Assembly: GCA_017506865.1 (NCBI GenBank)
Contig: JAFCMP010000434.1
Location: 496,001 to 560,000, forward strand
Origin: Tribonema minus
Lineage: Eukaryota > Sar > Xanthophyceae > Tribonematales > Tribonemataceae
Direction of reading: 5' to 3'
Length of the DNA: 64,000 nucleotides
Positions 24,311 through 35,827 of the stretch are shown here, one piece after another. Every line of letters begins with the position of its first letter. The stretch's first letter is position 1. The translations under genes were made by a program, and so were the position numbers. The notes beneath the pieces are model-generated. The model was not told the origin of the DNA. It ran no database searches and was given only the letters and a program-made list of their open reading frames with translations.

Positions 24311-27300
24311 ATGAGCTATAGCTGGGCTCAAGCGCGACTGATTCTCAGCGTCCTCCTGCTGCTAGGGGCACACGTCTGGGCCTTCACGCCTGCAGCTCTG
24401 ACGCCCTGCCAGGTCGCCAGGAATCCTTTCTCAGGAATCGCGCCAAAGCGCGTATATGGGCCCGGCTCTGCCGTTCGGCGCGCGGCAGCCAGGTGCATCG
24501 CTCCGCCTGAGCCGATCCAGAGTGCGTCAAAGCTATCATTGGAGCATGGACGTACTGGTGAACCAAAGATAACAGCAGAGGCGGTCGCTGCCACGTGGCT
24601 GCTGAAAAGTGTTGCAGTGGCCCTGGTGGTGATGCAGATTGCCCTGGGGGCTGTTATGCCTGCAGTGGCGGCTAGCACTGGCGGGAGAATCAGATCCAGC
24701 AGCGGGCATAGCTCGTACAGCAGCGGTAGCCGCAGCAGCAGCAGCCGCAGCAGCAGCAGCAGCCGCAGCAGCAGCGGCAGCCGCAGCAGCTACAGCAGCG
24801 GCGGTCATAGCACTGGCAGTTACAGCACCGGCAGCAGCTACCATCCTTCTAGCAGTTATGGATCCAGCTCTTATCATGACAGCTCCAGGTATGGCAGCCA
24901 AATCACATACATCTGGTCTGGCTGCTTGTGCGCGCGGTAGATATGATAGTAAGCTCATGAGTGCAGTAGTAGTACATCAGCCGATGATTGTGTGGGAGTT
25001 AACAGAGTATGTTAGCATGCACGTCTTCAAGTTGGGTATGCCCGAAAGCATCTCGAGTATACACTGAAGTATTCCAGTGTACATGCGCAGTGCCACACAC
25101 GGTTGATAGAAAGCCTGTACTAAGGGAACTACTATTTGGCCTGGATACCTCAAAACATAACTTACATAACTGTTACATTTGAATATTCCTTTGCTAGTTT
25201 GGTAAGGAATCTGCCTTGCTTGGTGCACCAGAAGGCACGTGCTGTACAGCTGTCACTGTGCAGACAGGGCATTCAAAGTTTCCAGGCAGATACTATCGAA
25301 GCGCTGAGCAAGTGTCCCCAACGATAGCTGTCATTGCTGCACTGGCCACCCCAACTTAAATGCGCCACATTAACGTAATTTCGGGCCCACATGCCCTTGA
25401 AAGCACATCAGGAGAGAGTGCATGCCTCGCAGTGCATGCATCCCAACTCGAAGTCCCATGCCAGAGGCTCCACCCTCACCAGCGCTTCCTCTGCCCGCCT
25501 CCCCCCCCCCCCCCTTCCATCGCGCACCCTCTGTGTGACCAGCTACAGCAGCAGCCCCCATGTGTACTACTTCAACGACAGTGACGACGACGACTACGAC
25601 GAGTTTGCCGGCACGTACTGCGGCGAGACGTACAGCGGGCGCGACTGGATGCCGCCCCTCGCGTGCGAGGACACGCGCAATGCCGACGCGCTGACGGGGC
25701 TGTCCATCGCCGTCGGGCTGCCCTTGCTTGTGGTGACAGCGCCTACATTCCTCAATAGCGCACACCTTATGGCCAACGACGCTCACCGCGAGCGCATGCG
25801 GCGGCTCAAGGAGCAAGAGCAGCGCCCCGGCTTTGCCACGCTGCGCGTCGCTTTTTTCCACCCCGAGGCGGACGCCGCGGAGCCGAGGTAAGCGGAGCAG
25901 TGCTGCTAGCCCTAGCCCTAGCCTTGGTGCCATGGTGCATGTCAGCAGGTTGTGGTGAGATGTGAAGGTGCTGCCTAGGCCGGGGCTCAAGTTAGCTGCT
26001 TAGGCCATGGCGCAGCTTACAAAGTTGCTGATGAGACCGCGCGAGTGTGTCTTCGCTGTGCATCCGTCAAGTGAGGTTATGTAATGCCATGATGGTAGCA
26101 AAGTGTGCTCAGTGCCAAATCACTTCATGTCATGCAATTTCCTAGTGTGATCGGCTGTCTCGTGATGTTCCTTGTTATGGTGCAAATCAGCAATGCACTG
26201 ATGCAAAGCTGCGCCAGCTTTTACAGCTCTGTTGCTGCAAGGGTTGCCGTGTGTGGCTGCATCCATGCTCGACATGTAGCCCGCACAGGCTCGCTGCTAC
26301 CGGGAGGGCCCGAACAATGCTAGGTGTCCAATACATTCATGCAGCGGGCACACGCAGGGCTGCTTTCACGACAACCACCTCAGGGGCACCTTGGCCATGC
26401 ACCTTCTGTACTTGTGGACTTGTATTTATTCTCTTCACCCCTGTGTTCTTGAGCGTTGCGTAGGAACATTGTATTGTCTCCCCCCCCCCCCGCCTTTGAC
26501 TCTCACGGCAACCTAACCTAATCCGGCGCCATGCATGCGCCCGGGCAAGTGAGAATCAGACGCTCAGTGGTGCTCAGCAATGCAAACTCAAATAATTTAG
26601 TCAAATTGCTTATGAACGAATGGGCAAGTGAACGCTGTTGGATGGCGATTTTCAAATCGAGATCCTTGCTGCACCTCAGACTTGGTGAGTGCTGCGGCAA
26701 CTGACTTGTTTAATACGTCAGATTTGTACACAACAGTCTCTCCTCGCGACTTGCTGCAGAGCGTTCTCGGGCCGTAGTATGCGAGCGCCTGCATCAAAGC
26801 ATACTGACTGTCCTCAAGGCACAGCAAGGTTTGTTGCACAACTCTTCCGTTGAAGCGTCCGCGTGCCTTAGCCTGTAATCACACCCCGGTGGCGGTCTGG
26901 AATTTCAACTTCACCTAGTGTGCTCGGTTTGTGCGGTGCCGCCTGCAACGCAGCCGGGACGCCGCGAGCACCCCTACCACCTGCGTTTCTGACATTCCAG
27001 TTCGACGCCGCACGTCAAAGTTGCCTGGCGGCACGTGGTGCAAGACCTGCAGCGACGCTCAGTACATCGATGGCCAGCTGAGGGCGACCTGCGCCCGCAA
27101 GTATGGGCGGGAGAGGTAATGTGGCCGTCTGCGCATTGTCTGTTTTTGATTGGAAACGAATCAGAAGATCGTAGAGCTCTAGGTGACAAGGGATGGTCAG
27201 CCGCAAGCGCCTTCCACCAATAACCGTGGTCGCCGCTGCTGCAGTCATTGGCCACGAGTCAAACAGTGATGACATGTGCATCCGGTGGTCGTTCAACAAA

Positions 27301-30300
27301 TGCTCAGCCAGTGCTCAACAGGTACAGGTTGTGGACGCAACATACGACTCCTCGCGACCCGTTTACGTTGACATCACGTGCATACCTACCCCTACCCCCC
27401 CCCCACAGCCGCATAAGCACTGTCCGAGCGCTGCCAGAGGATGAGGTCGTCAATGAAGACGGCCTGTTGGTCAACACGACCAACTACGGGGGTTGCACCG
27501 AGGGAGGGGAGCTGCCCGGCGGCACCTGGTGCAACTCGTGCATCGACGCCACTTACGTGAATGGCGAGCTGAGCGCCCGCTGCAAGGGCCAGTACGGGAG
27601 ACTCTGGTGAGGCGCCTGAGAAGGGTCACTGCAACAACGGTGCAGTCTAGTGAAGAGGGAGCTGGTCTTGAAAGTGGCGCTGCAGTGCTTGTTGAGTGCT
27701 GTGGAGTGCACGGCGGCATTGCTGTGCGTGTTCAAGTTGCTGCTGACGCATGGGTGTACAAGGGCACCGTAGGGCAACAGGTAGATGCCGCAGCAGCAAA
27801 TGGTGCAGTGCTGCGCAGTGTGACTTCATGGGCGGACTAACATGGGTCCCGGAGCACTGCTGCAGCGGCGGGTGAGTGATGTGTGCATTCGGCCGCCAGA
27901 TCGCTGCTGAAAGTGTGATTTGGTGGGTCAAAGTGTACATACCATGGGTGATACGTGAGCACGTGCATGGGGTATGGCACTCCTTCTGTTTCACCGCATC
28001 AGTGACCACTTGCTGCATGCATCACTGCTTAGCTCAGCGCGAAAAACACATGGCATGATACCTTGCCCACTGACGCAGGCGCTCCACCAGGCGAATATGC
28101 AAGCTCGCTGGCCCCGATTATGTCGCAAGGCAGCAGCTGCGCACTGCAAAGAAAAGTGCGGGCGACATGTGTAATTCTTGTAACTTGAACTTGTGAAATG
28201 GCACTGAGCGGGATGCCTCATCAGCATCATCAGCCTCATCTATCATGACATTACAGGACTCTTCAGCAGGCAAAACCAGTTGTTCACGTGACCGTCGCCG
28301 CTTGATTGTGTTCCAACTGCAGGGACAACGTGCGAGCGCTCCCTTCGGACTATGTGGAGTATGATGGTCGCCGCCTCATCAACCGCACCGACTATGCAAC
28401 AGATGACCTGGAAGTGACGGCATCGGTGGGGGCAGCGCATGCGGGTATGTACATAACTTCATGTATGGAAGTACATGTGTGCGTTGAACTAAGGAGTCCT
28501 TAAAGGCCAGTCTGCCCCCATGTTGCAAAATGATCAGCACACTACAGTGACTTGTTCTTGGGCGTTGCGTGGCCGTTTGCCATTAGCAGCACTACATTGG
28601 GTCACTAGATGTGTGCCACGCCAGAGACCACACTTGTGTCACACATCAAAAAAAGCCTTCCATGAGCCGGAACTCCTTGACCGGGTGTACTTCCGATGTG
28701 TAATACTTCGAAGTATTCTTCAACAGATAGTCCGTGGCAGGCAAGTACCACGCATCATCCTGCAACGCTCCCGCTGATGACATGAATGACGTGGTCGCGT
28801 CCACTTCTGCTGTTTTCAGGAACTGTTGCAACACGGACTACCTGTTTGCCGCTTCAGTGCACAATTCCGTCATGTGTGGCAGAGCAGACTGAATTTCAAG
28901 CAATGCAGGCCAGCATTTTTGTGACATCATGAACGAGTAATTACCAAGTAGTTTAGCAACTCTAGCCCTACTCAAACCCCTCTACCAATGCCCATGTCAT
29001 GGCTGCATGCACTGATCTAGCCGAGCGCTGAGCCCTATAGTAGCACTCCCCAAGTAGTTGCAGCATGTGCACCAATAAAATGTTCCCATCCCCCAGCTCT
29101 TGCCATTATGTCCTTGCAGTGCTCACTGCAGCAGCAGCCCCGCTCGTCACCCTTAACCCGATACCCCGTCTTTGCAATATTTCTGACCTCAGCCCTGCGC
29201 CCCATGGCCATGGCAGTGCTCAGCACCCTGGCAGCCGACATGAGCTCTGCAATCGTCATATCAAGGCCCGTAACCCTGTCCCAACCCTCGCCGAGACGTC
29301 TTGCAGTGCTCACAGCACCAGCAGCACCACCCCTCCATTAAGCCAGTACTTGACCCTGATTCCTAACCCAGCACCAGCAATACCAACCGTACATTAAGCC
29401 AGTGCTTCATCCCTGATTTCTGAGCTCCCCTCCCCCCCGCCGCCCACAGTCATGGCAACACAAACCCTCAATAAGCCAGTACTTCACCCTGATTTCTGAC
29501 CTAGCCACAGCAACGCCAACCCTGCATCAAGCCAGTACTTCTGAACCACCTGATTCCCGACCTTCGCCCCCCTGCAGCGCCCGCGGTCATGGCAGCGCTC
29601 AGCGCCCTGGCCGCCGACCCCGCCCTGCCCCACCACCCTTCATTAAGCCAGTACAGTAGCTTCTGAATCACCATGACTCCTGACCCCCCCCCCCCGCAGC
29701 ACCCACGGTCATGGCAGCGCTCAGCGCCCTGGCCGCCGACCCCGCCCTGCCCAACAACCCGCGCCTGCTGACGCGCACCTGCGCGGAGCTGCTGCGGCGG
29801 GAGGCGCGGTGGGTGGCGGTGGCGGGGGGCATCCAGCAGGGCTCTGAGGAGGAGACGGATGCGCTGCTGCAGCGCGCGGTTGCTCAGGAGAGGTGCGTCA
29901 GTGCTCACCGCAATGGATAGTGGTGTCAGGCCACGTTGGCTTGCTGCTGCCTCGGGAGAGTGCAAGCCTCAGTCGCGCCTCTGCAGATGACTTGAAGCCA
30001 GCTGGGGCACCACTGTCAAGGAAGCCAACGTTATGAGTCCTGGCAGCTGTTGAATGTTGCCTGCCAGTGCGTGCGAGGACCCGTATTGATCACCAGCAAC
30101 GTGCGTGTGCATCGAGTGTGAACTCTTGAGTTTTGCATGAGCCATGCTGATCGGTGCCGCATTTCACGCCGCCCTGACTGACAGGACCAAGTGGAGCGCG
30201 GAAGTGATGACCAACATCCAGGGGGAGGAGCAGCGCGCTCCCCCGCCTTTCCCTGCAGCACCCGTCAGCACGTACGCGGTGGTGACTCTCCTGCTGCGCT

Positions 30301-30530
30301 GGGAGCACACTCCGCCCGGCGCGCACCGCTTCCTCCAGGCGCCGCTGTGGTTTGGGCGCAGCCGCGTGAAGGACGCCGCGGAGGCGCGGCAGCTGCTGCT
30401 GTGGCTGCTGAGCAATGCGCACGAGCTGCGCCTGCGCGACGTGGAGGTGCTGTGGTCGCCCGCGGAGGCCGGCGACGTCATGACGGAGGCGGAGGCGTAC
30501 CGCAAGTGGCCGGAGCTGCGCCATGGCTGA
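24311..30530 (+). CDS. Plastid DUF1517 (VIR3-like) family protein
   Basis: Nuclear-encoded plastid membrane protein; the family is conserved in cyanobacteria, algae and plants and has no established reaction. Exons: 24311-24888, 25543-25887, (middle unresolved), 29700-29892, 30185-30530 with stop TGA. The presequence 'MSYSWAQARLILSVLLLLGA' with cleavage before Phe ('VWAF') marks import into a secondary plastid. A second hydrophobic segment precedes 'AVAASTGGRIRSSSG', then a Ser/Gly/Tyr-rich tract, an acidic 'FNDSDDDDYDEFAG' and 'ATLRVAFF'. Late exons give the DUF1517 core: 'TCAELLRREARWVAVAGG', 'ERTKWSAEVMTNIQG', 'YAVVTLLLRWE', 'LRDVEVLWSP', ending 'YRKWPELRHG'. Exon 25887 ends in phase 2 while 29700 needs phase 1, so at least one exon is missing; a 35-nt candidate at 26289-26323 has the right phases. 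CVNH-like exons lie in the same gap. Confidence 0.85.
26132..28503 (+). CDS. Tandem cyanovirin-N (CVNH)-like lectin, within the DUF1517 central intron
   Basis: Exons 27001-27115, 27409-27606 and 28323-28444 (or reading on to the stop at 28501-28503) join in phase. They encode two similar units with 'GGTWCKTCSDAQYIDGQLRA' and 'GGTWCNSCIDATYVNGELSA' followed by 'C...YGR', then 'VRALPEDEVVNEDGLLVN' or 'VRALPSDYVEYDGRRLIN'. This is the CVNH layout: Cys, LxAxC, then L..(D/N)G.L. Such domains bind mannose-rich glycans. An ATG at 26132 opens a signal-peptide-like stretch ('MQFPSVIGCLVMFLVMVQ') that could start a secreted protein, but I could not connect it to 27001 in phase. The exons might instead be spliced into the DUF1517 mRNA: 28444 (phase 1) fits 29700. 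Acceptor 27408 follows a C run. Confidence 0.55.
27116..27262 (+). repeat. Dispersed repeat, copy A
   Basis: Matches the reverse complement of 44200-44335 (shared ATAACCGTGGTCGCCGC, GAGCTCTA, GAAACGAATCA) and, in part, 48030-48080 (AGATCGTAGA, CTAGGTGACAAGGGATGG). Both fuller copies keep a frame reading 'F-x2-WP-x2[11 protein letters not shown]', so the repeat may derive from coding sequence of a mobile element. Lies in the intron after the first CVNH exon. Confidence 0.6.
28646..28834 (-). other. Protein-like minus-strand reading frame inside DUF1517 intron
   Basis: The minus strand reads 'AEVDATTSFMSSAGALQDDA' then 'WYLPATDYLLKN' and 'SEVHPVKEFRLMEGFF' without a stop. Composition is more protein-like than neighbouring noise, but there is no start context, no splice chain and no family match. 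Possibly a fragment of an inserted gene. Confidence 0.25.
29055..29696 (+). repeat. Acceptor-side tandem copies of the DUF1517 exon at 29700
   Basis: Upstream of the real acceptor the intron holds several degraded copies of acceptor plus exon start. Best copy: 29571-29640, with GGTCATGGCAGCGCTCAGCG kept. Older copies lie at about 29205-29250 (reading 'MAVLSTLAADM' against the real 'MAALSALAADP'), 29300-29345 and 29435-29470. A shared spacer containing ATTAAGCCAGTACTT separates them. Most copies retain a pyrimidine-rich tract and an AG. Confidence 0.8.
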
Positions 30531-33213
30531 CTCGGAGACAGGCGGTGACATGGGCGGCAACGGCAGACTGTCGGACGGCGCGCGCTGTGGCACTGCTCAG
30601 TGACCGGCAGCAGCGTCGGCGGCATTTTGCTTCGACCCGCTCACGCCGCAGCAGCAGCCTCGGCAGATGCAGGGTGTATGTAGGTGCTGCACGAGCGCTG
30701 AGCGCGGCTGCGGTTGCATGACAGTACGCTGCACGGGCTTGGCGGCGATGCTCCTGCATCCACTTGATGGCATGCGCGTGGCCGTTGTCAGAGGTGTATG
30801 ATACCCCCCCACCCCCCAGGTTTAGAGCAATAGATCTGAATGTGCTTGCAGTGTGCAGCAGTCACGACAGGCTGGCGACTGTATTCTGATGGAGACCGCA
30901 AGGGATTGAAGTAGGACACGTGGCGGCGGGTGGACAGGGATTGTGCAGAGCGAGATCAAACCAGCATCTTCGACTTTTGCACATGTGTGCTGGTGCTGAC
31001 CCTTTCGGCCCCATTTTTCATACATTTTCAGATTTCGCGCATTAGTGCAAGGGTTTCAATTCATTGGGCGCCCCCGCGAATACATTAGGTACAGGAGCTC
31101 CGTTTGTGCCTGGGACTGCTAGAGACAGCAATGGGGAGCAGCATCTTATGTCATTTTATACACCTTCATCTGACACAATGCGACAGGTGGCGGCATTTCG
31201 GTGAATTCGCTTTGAAGATGGTGCATGCATGCATTTCAAACGCATGAAATTTAATGCCTTCCAACTACTATGTAGTACAGTAGATGTGCGCCCAGGTGTT
31301 GTTGACTACATTATACAGGTAACGAGATGCGCTGCGTTGACTCGGATAACATCTGGGCACACATTATGAGTAGAAAATCAGAGATGGTCTTGATGGCCGC
31401 CTTCAGCTTATTGCAAATTGGGCTTGCAGGCAGCATTTCTGGGTGTTACGATGCAGCATCACGATTGAAGCCCAAAATGCCATACTCTAAGACAAATCTT
31501 TGGTCAACACCAAGCAGCTGCCCTTTAAGCCCCCGGGGACATTCCTGGCCAGCCTGAGTCACCCCCCCCCTTCCCCCCCAGCTTCTGGATAAAGATGTCT
31601 AGTGCGTTCTGTGGATTATGTTTCAGAATTTGCTGCTGACTGCACACAAGAAGTATATGTATGCAGTTTTGCATGGCTGCTGGATTAGAGACAACAAATG
31701 CTGGGCCAGGTGCTCCATAATCATTCAGAACTGAAGTTCATCGAGGGTGATCAAGTATATGTACTGCTTGTCATCACAGCTCCTGTGCCAATGATGTGCT
31801 CAGAGGATCTGGCGCTTACCAAACTGGGCTCACAGCTTTGTGCAGTCTGCTTTCCCACACCTGTACGGCCGCTCCCCCCCCCCCCCCAGTGTGAGCCAAT
31901 CATTGAATGCTGAATACACCGTCAACCGTTTACACACAGCTTGCTCAGCTGTCCTTACGATTTCTTGACGAATGGTACAAAGGAAGGACGGCGTCAAGGT
32001 GCCGATGTGCTGCTTGACCTTTGCCCCCCCCCCCCCCCCCAGCCCCAGCAGCATAGCAAAAGAACTGAATTCGATGACAAGATCAGTGTTTGTGGTACAG
32101 AAGTTAAAATTCATAGACATGTACGACAAAGAGTATCTACTAGTATACCATTCTGGTGATTACAATCAAGATTGCTGTTGAAGAAAGCTTGCCGCTTAGC
32201 AATGGTGATGTTGGGCTCTGCTGGAAGCGACACATTTGCGAGGGTGTCCGTTCCTGCAGTGGTCGATCCAATTTCTGGAGTAGAAACGTCATGGTTTATT
32301 GATCATAGCGTTGGCTCCCATGTGTGATGCTGTGTCGGCAGCGCTCCACATGGCCTACCTACTCTTGGCAGGTCAGGACTCACATCGCTGAGTTGCAAGA
32401 GGGGGGGACAAGGCTGTTGTGGACGCCTGGCGATTATGATCTTTCATTTGTGACATTTGGCGTGCTTAGCCATTGTCAACAAATACAAAAGCACAACTAC
32501 TACTCGCAGCGATTCAATGAATTATTGATCACCTGGACTTTCTCAACCCCTAAACAGGAATCTCTACAAGGTGAGTGCGCACGTCACTAGCTTACCACGA
32601 ATTTGCAAACTCAACTGCTACTTAATGCAACAAACATCAGGAGGAAAATCATAACTTGCTCACTGACTGCTCCGGGCACTGCATATCGCTGCACAACATG
32701 AGTGAATTGAGAAATCACCACTACGCATACTGTGCATTCTTCTGCCATAGAAGCTATACAGCGTTGAGCATAGGCCGAGGCACAAAGCAAATTTGAAGTC
32801 GTCTCACCTCTGTAAACATATCATGCTGGCATGCGCGCATGATCATAGGCAACACGCGCTAGCAAAACTACACGCCCTATTCACTGCAAAGCATTCTGAC
32901 AGTGACGGGCAGATCTGTTTGCATGCGCAGTTGGTGATTGCGGACCCACAGTAAGCATGCACTGCAGCGCATCCACATGCACTTGTCAACAACAATCAGC
33001 TAACCCAGCTATCCTCATGGACACGATGCATGTGTGGCATATGTCAATGCATCAAGGCATCACACAACAACAGCGCAGCTGCGTTGCCACTGAGTTGTGG
33101 AGCAGGCTCGCATGTACAAGAAGCGGGGGGGAGGCAACAGGCACGCACAGCATTCTGAAAGAGACGTGTAGTAGTATAGTAGTTCACCGCGCCAAACGCA
33201 CAAAAGTTGCCAT
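30531..33213. other. Intergenic region with one or two candidate exons
   Basis: Mostly no gene supported. C homopolymers followed by AG at about 31889 and 32040 look like acceptors. The open stretch after the second reads 'SSIAKELNSMTRSVFVVQKL', but I could not build a chain. Confidence 0.4.
32372..32570 (+). CDS. Candidate internal exon of an unrecognised gene
   Basis: Bounded by an AG acceptor (CTTGGCAG) and a good donor (CAAG|GTGAGTG), open throughout, with protein-like composition: 'VRTHIAELQEGGTRLLWTPG', 'DYDLSFVTFGVLSHCQQ', 'YYSQRFNELLITWTFSTP'. No family recognised and neither flanking exon is secure; 31972-32181 may hold an upstream exon. It could be a fossil. Confidence 0.35.
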
Positions 33214-34970
33214 TCACAACTTGTAGGGACGTGGGCACGCGCAGGGACACCCGAGGTCATGCAGCGTGCGCTTGACTGCTGCACCATCAGGGTGGCTGCG
33301 CACCAGCGAGTCGCACACCTCAGTGGTCCAACGTCCGAAAGGGCAGCCCTGCTGCACTGCCCACAGAATCATCGATGGCTTTACCTCCTCGATTTCTGTG
33401 GTTACCACCTCGGCCAGGTCCTCTGGCCACCGCGCCCCTTCCGCACGCAGCCAGCGCGGAAGGCCCGGAGTATCGTTCGACAGAGCGCTTCTCAGCAAGC
33501 GTGCCATGCCTTGAGGGCTCCAGTCGCCTCCGCCGCAACTTTGGACCCAGTCTAGCAGTGGTTCCGTGCCTCCCACGCGCATGAGCATTATGCAAACCTC
33601 ATTGATGTCGTGCGGGCACCCCTGCGCTTGCAGCCACTTCATGTTGGGCAACGCAGCGTTGGAAGCGGCCATTAGCATGGTCATGCCGGTGAACTCGAGT
33701 GCGTGCCGTGACTGAAGCCACTGAAGCACTGCGACACTGTAGGCGGTAGCGGCGGCGTCTGTGAGCGTCCTGACGTGCTCCGTGCCTTCGACGTCAAAGC
33801 ACATCAGCGCCCATGATGCCCGTCTTACTTCGTCATCATCGAGGGACGCTGTCCCTAAGGCACCGAACAGCTGCTGACCACGCGCTAGCAGGAAGTCCAG
33901 AGTGCTAGTACGACCCCACTGGGCAGCTGCATTGCAGAGGGCATTGATGTAGCGCGCTGGCCACGACTCATCCTCGGGCAGGCGTGGCACAAGCCATGAG
34001 AAGGCCAAGCCATCACCGCCAGATTCGGCGAGCTGCATCCCTATGTCAAAACAGTCTTCTACATCTAGCTCAGACCTGCCGAGCGGGCCTGCCCATATAT
34101 CGTGCAAGCAAGTGGCGTTGCACGTCTTTGCTGCACCTAGGAGCACATCAGCGCTTACATTACACCCTGCCAGCTGCATATGCTCCACCAGCTCTGCGGA
34201 ACCCAGTTCCCCCAACGCTACGCAAAGGTCAACCTGCTTGGCGTCGCTGAGAGACGGCAATGCATCGGCGAACCCTGCGCTAGCCAGAGCAATTTGGAGC
34301 CTTGACTGCGACTGCATCGCGGCCTTGCATTCTGTCGAGTGCACTGATGCAATCGCACGAGTAGACGCCACCAATGCCGTGTAGAGAGCACGTACCCTCT
34401 TGCTGACAGGCGCGATGAAAAGGAACTCACCAGCGCCTGCGTATGACAGGATGCTGGCAAGCAGCTCGTTGTTCGTGAGCACCTCTGTTGTTGCTGGTAG
34501 TTCCGTGCGCCTGTGCTGCCTGGCGCGTTCGCCGCCACCCACCAAGTCCTTGACGGCTGCCAAGCGTTGCTCCAGCGTCTGCACCACGAGGCCCAGGCTC
34601 AAAAGGCCCGCCATTGGCGCGATGTCGACACTGTCGGGATGAAGATGGCGCAGCACCACTTTGATGCTCTGGAGCTCCGTCATCACAAGTGGCAATCCCA
34701 TGGCAGCAGCCTCGAGGTCTGCAGGATCAACAGCAAAGCGTCAGTAGTCATAAGTCGATCATCTTTGCACGGGCGCTTCATGCAGCTTGTTGAAGTAGTT
34801 CATACCTTCTGGAGAAGCTGCGTGAGAGTCCAAGGGCGCCATCAACCATCGCTTGCGGAGAAGCGCCCTGCTCTATGAAAAAGGTCGGTGAGTACAAGGT
34901 GGGCTCGCGAAAGTAAATTGCCGGATGCATCAGCATCTACCTCTTCGCCAGCTTCTACGTCTTCGTCCAT
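33214..34970 (-). CDS. F-box-like / degenerate ankyrin-repeat protein
   Basis: Three exons on the minus strand: 34970-34941, 34872-34806 and 34718-33214. Phases agree (1602 nt, 533 aa). After an acidic start (MDEDVEAGEE) a segment near residues 113-148 ('NNELLASILSYAGAGEF', 'PVSKRVRALYTALV') resembles an F-box helix pair. The rest is a series of helical units with W-L and G-C signatures ('WLVPRLP', 'VLQWLQSRHA', 'MKWLQAQGCPHD', 'RWLRAEGARWPEDL', 'WAVQQGCPFGRW'), the diverged ankyrin-like repeats that are common in large algal families. Expected role is protein-protein interaction, perhaps substrate choice for ubiquitination; this is inference. The first intron is only 68 nt. The long last exon is unlike the fragmented neighbours and suits a recently expanded family. 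Confidence 0.75.
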
Positions 34971-35785
34971 GTCCAAGGCTCTCTCTCTCTCTCACGATTC
35001 TCGGAGTTATTCTGGAGAGTTGAAGTTTCAAGGAAGTTGGAGAGTTGAAGTTTTTGAGAAAGCACAGCTCCTGTGCGGCAAGATGTGATGTGTAGGATCT
35101 CGTCCATGTTGCATCTCATAACTTTATTCTGCTACACTGCAAAGCTGAGAGAAATGCTGGAGTTGACACATCACTACTACTACTGCAGAAGGTCAACGGT
35201 TGAACTTCAACACCCAGGACGTCAGAGTCATTTTCTGGGTGTTGGCATTCCAGCCCTCCTAGTGCGATTGAGCATGTGCTGGCTGCCAAGTATTGATGAA
35301 TCTGCTGATATTGATGCCACGCAGGGTCATAATGGTGGCGTCAAAACATGCCATGGTAGATATATCAACCAATATGATGATGCACACATGAAGGCTGCCA
35401 TGACGCTTGCTAGGAACAAAAGCGAGTCACAGGACAACAAAGAAGTACCCGCACTGCCCCGGTGAAAGGGGCAAGCTGCTACTGCAAGCAGGGCAAGGCG
35501 CAACACCATGAAGGTCAAGAGTCTGCATGTACACCACGCACACTTTAGAAGATTCCAGCACAAGTGCCAAGTGCCAGTCCCCATTTTCATTACTACAAGA
35601 TTACACACAGGCTTTGGTGAAGCCAAAACTTTGCACCAATCTCACCATCATGTACGCAGCGGTGCACGAAATCGTGCCACGCACTGCAGCAAAAGCGCTG
35701 CTATTGCACCTGCCGCGGCCTACGCACCTATCAACAAGCACCGATACGCCACTTGCCAACACAGAAAGAGGTCACCACCGCATGC
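34971..35785. other. Intergenic
   Basis: Contains a CT-rich stretch next to the ankyrin-like gene start and TTGAAGTT motifs near 35025-35055. A 130-codon plus-strand ORF (35073-35465) has no recognisable domain and no homologous context; I do not call it a gene. Confidence 0.4.
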
Positions 35786-35826
35786 GCTCGCGGCAGGATT
35801 TGAACCCGCGACCTTCCGATCGTGAG
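35786..35826 (-). tRNA. 3' half of a tRNA, anticodon loop CTCACGA (CAC, Val)
   Basis: On the minus strand: anticodon loop CTCACGA, 3' anticodon strand TCGGA, variable AGGTC, a good T-arm (GCGGG-TTCAAAT-CCTGC) and the 3' acceptor strand CGCGAGC. The expected 5' half (acceptor GCTCGCG, D-arm, 5' anticodon strand TCCGA) is absent. Instead the fragment begins 1 bp after the TAG stop of the sterol desaturase. Probably a tRNA-derived fragment or recombination scar, not a functional tRNA. Confidence 0.7.
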
Positions 35827-35827
35827 C

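Noticed and set aside
25370..25990. 206-codon minus-strand ORF
   Set aside because: Antisense shadow of DUF1517 exon 2, whose plus-strand frame has family motifs and correct splice phases.
30164..30721. Minus- and plus-strand ORFs over the last DUF1517 exon
   Set aside because: GC-rich shadows of the real frame that ends at 30530.
33214..34701. Viral origin for the ankyrin-like gene
   Set aside because: Such repeat proteins occur in algal viruses, but this one has two small spliced 5' exons and no other virus-like neighbour.
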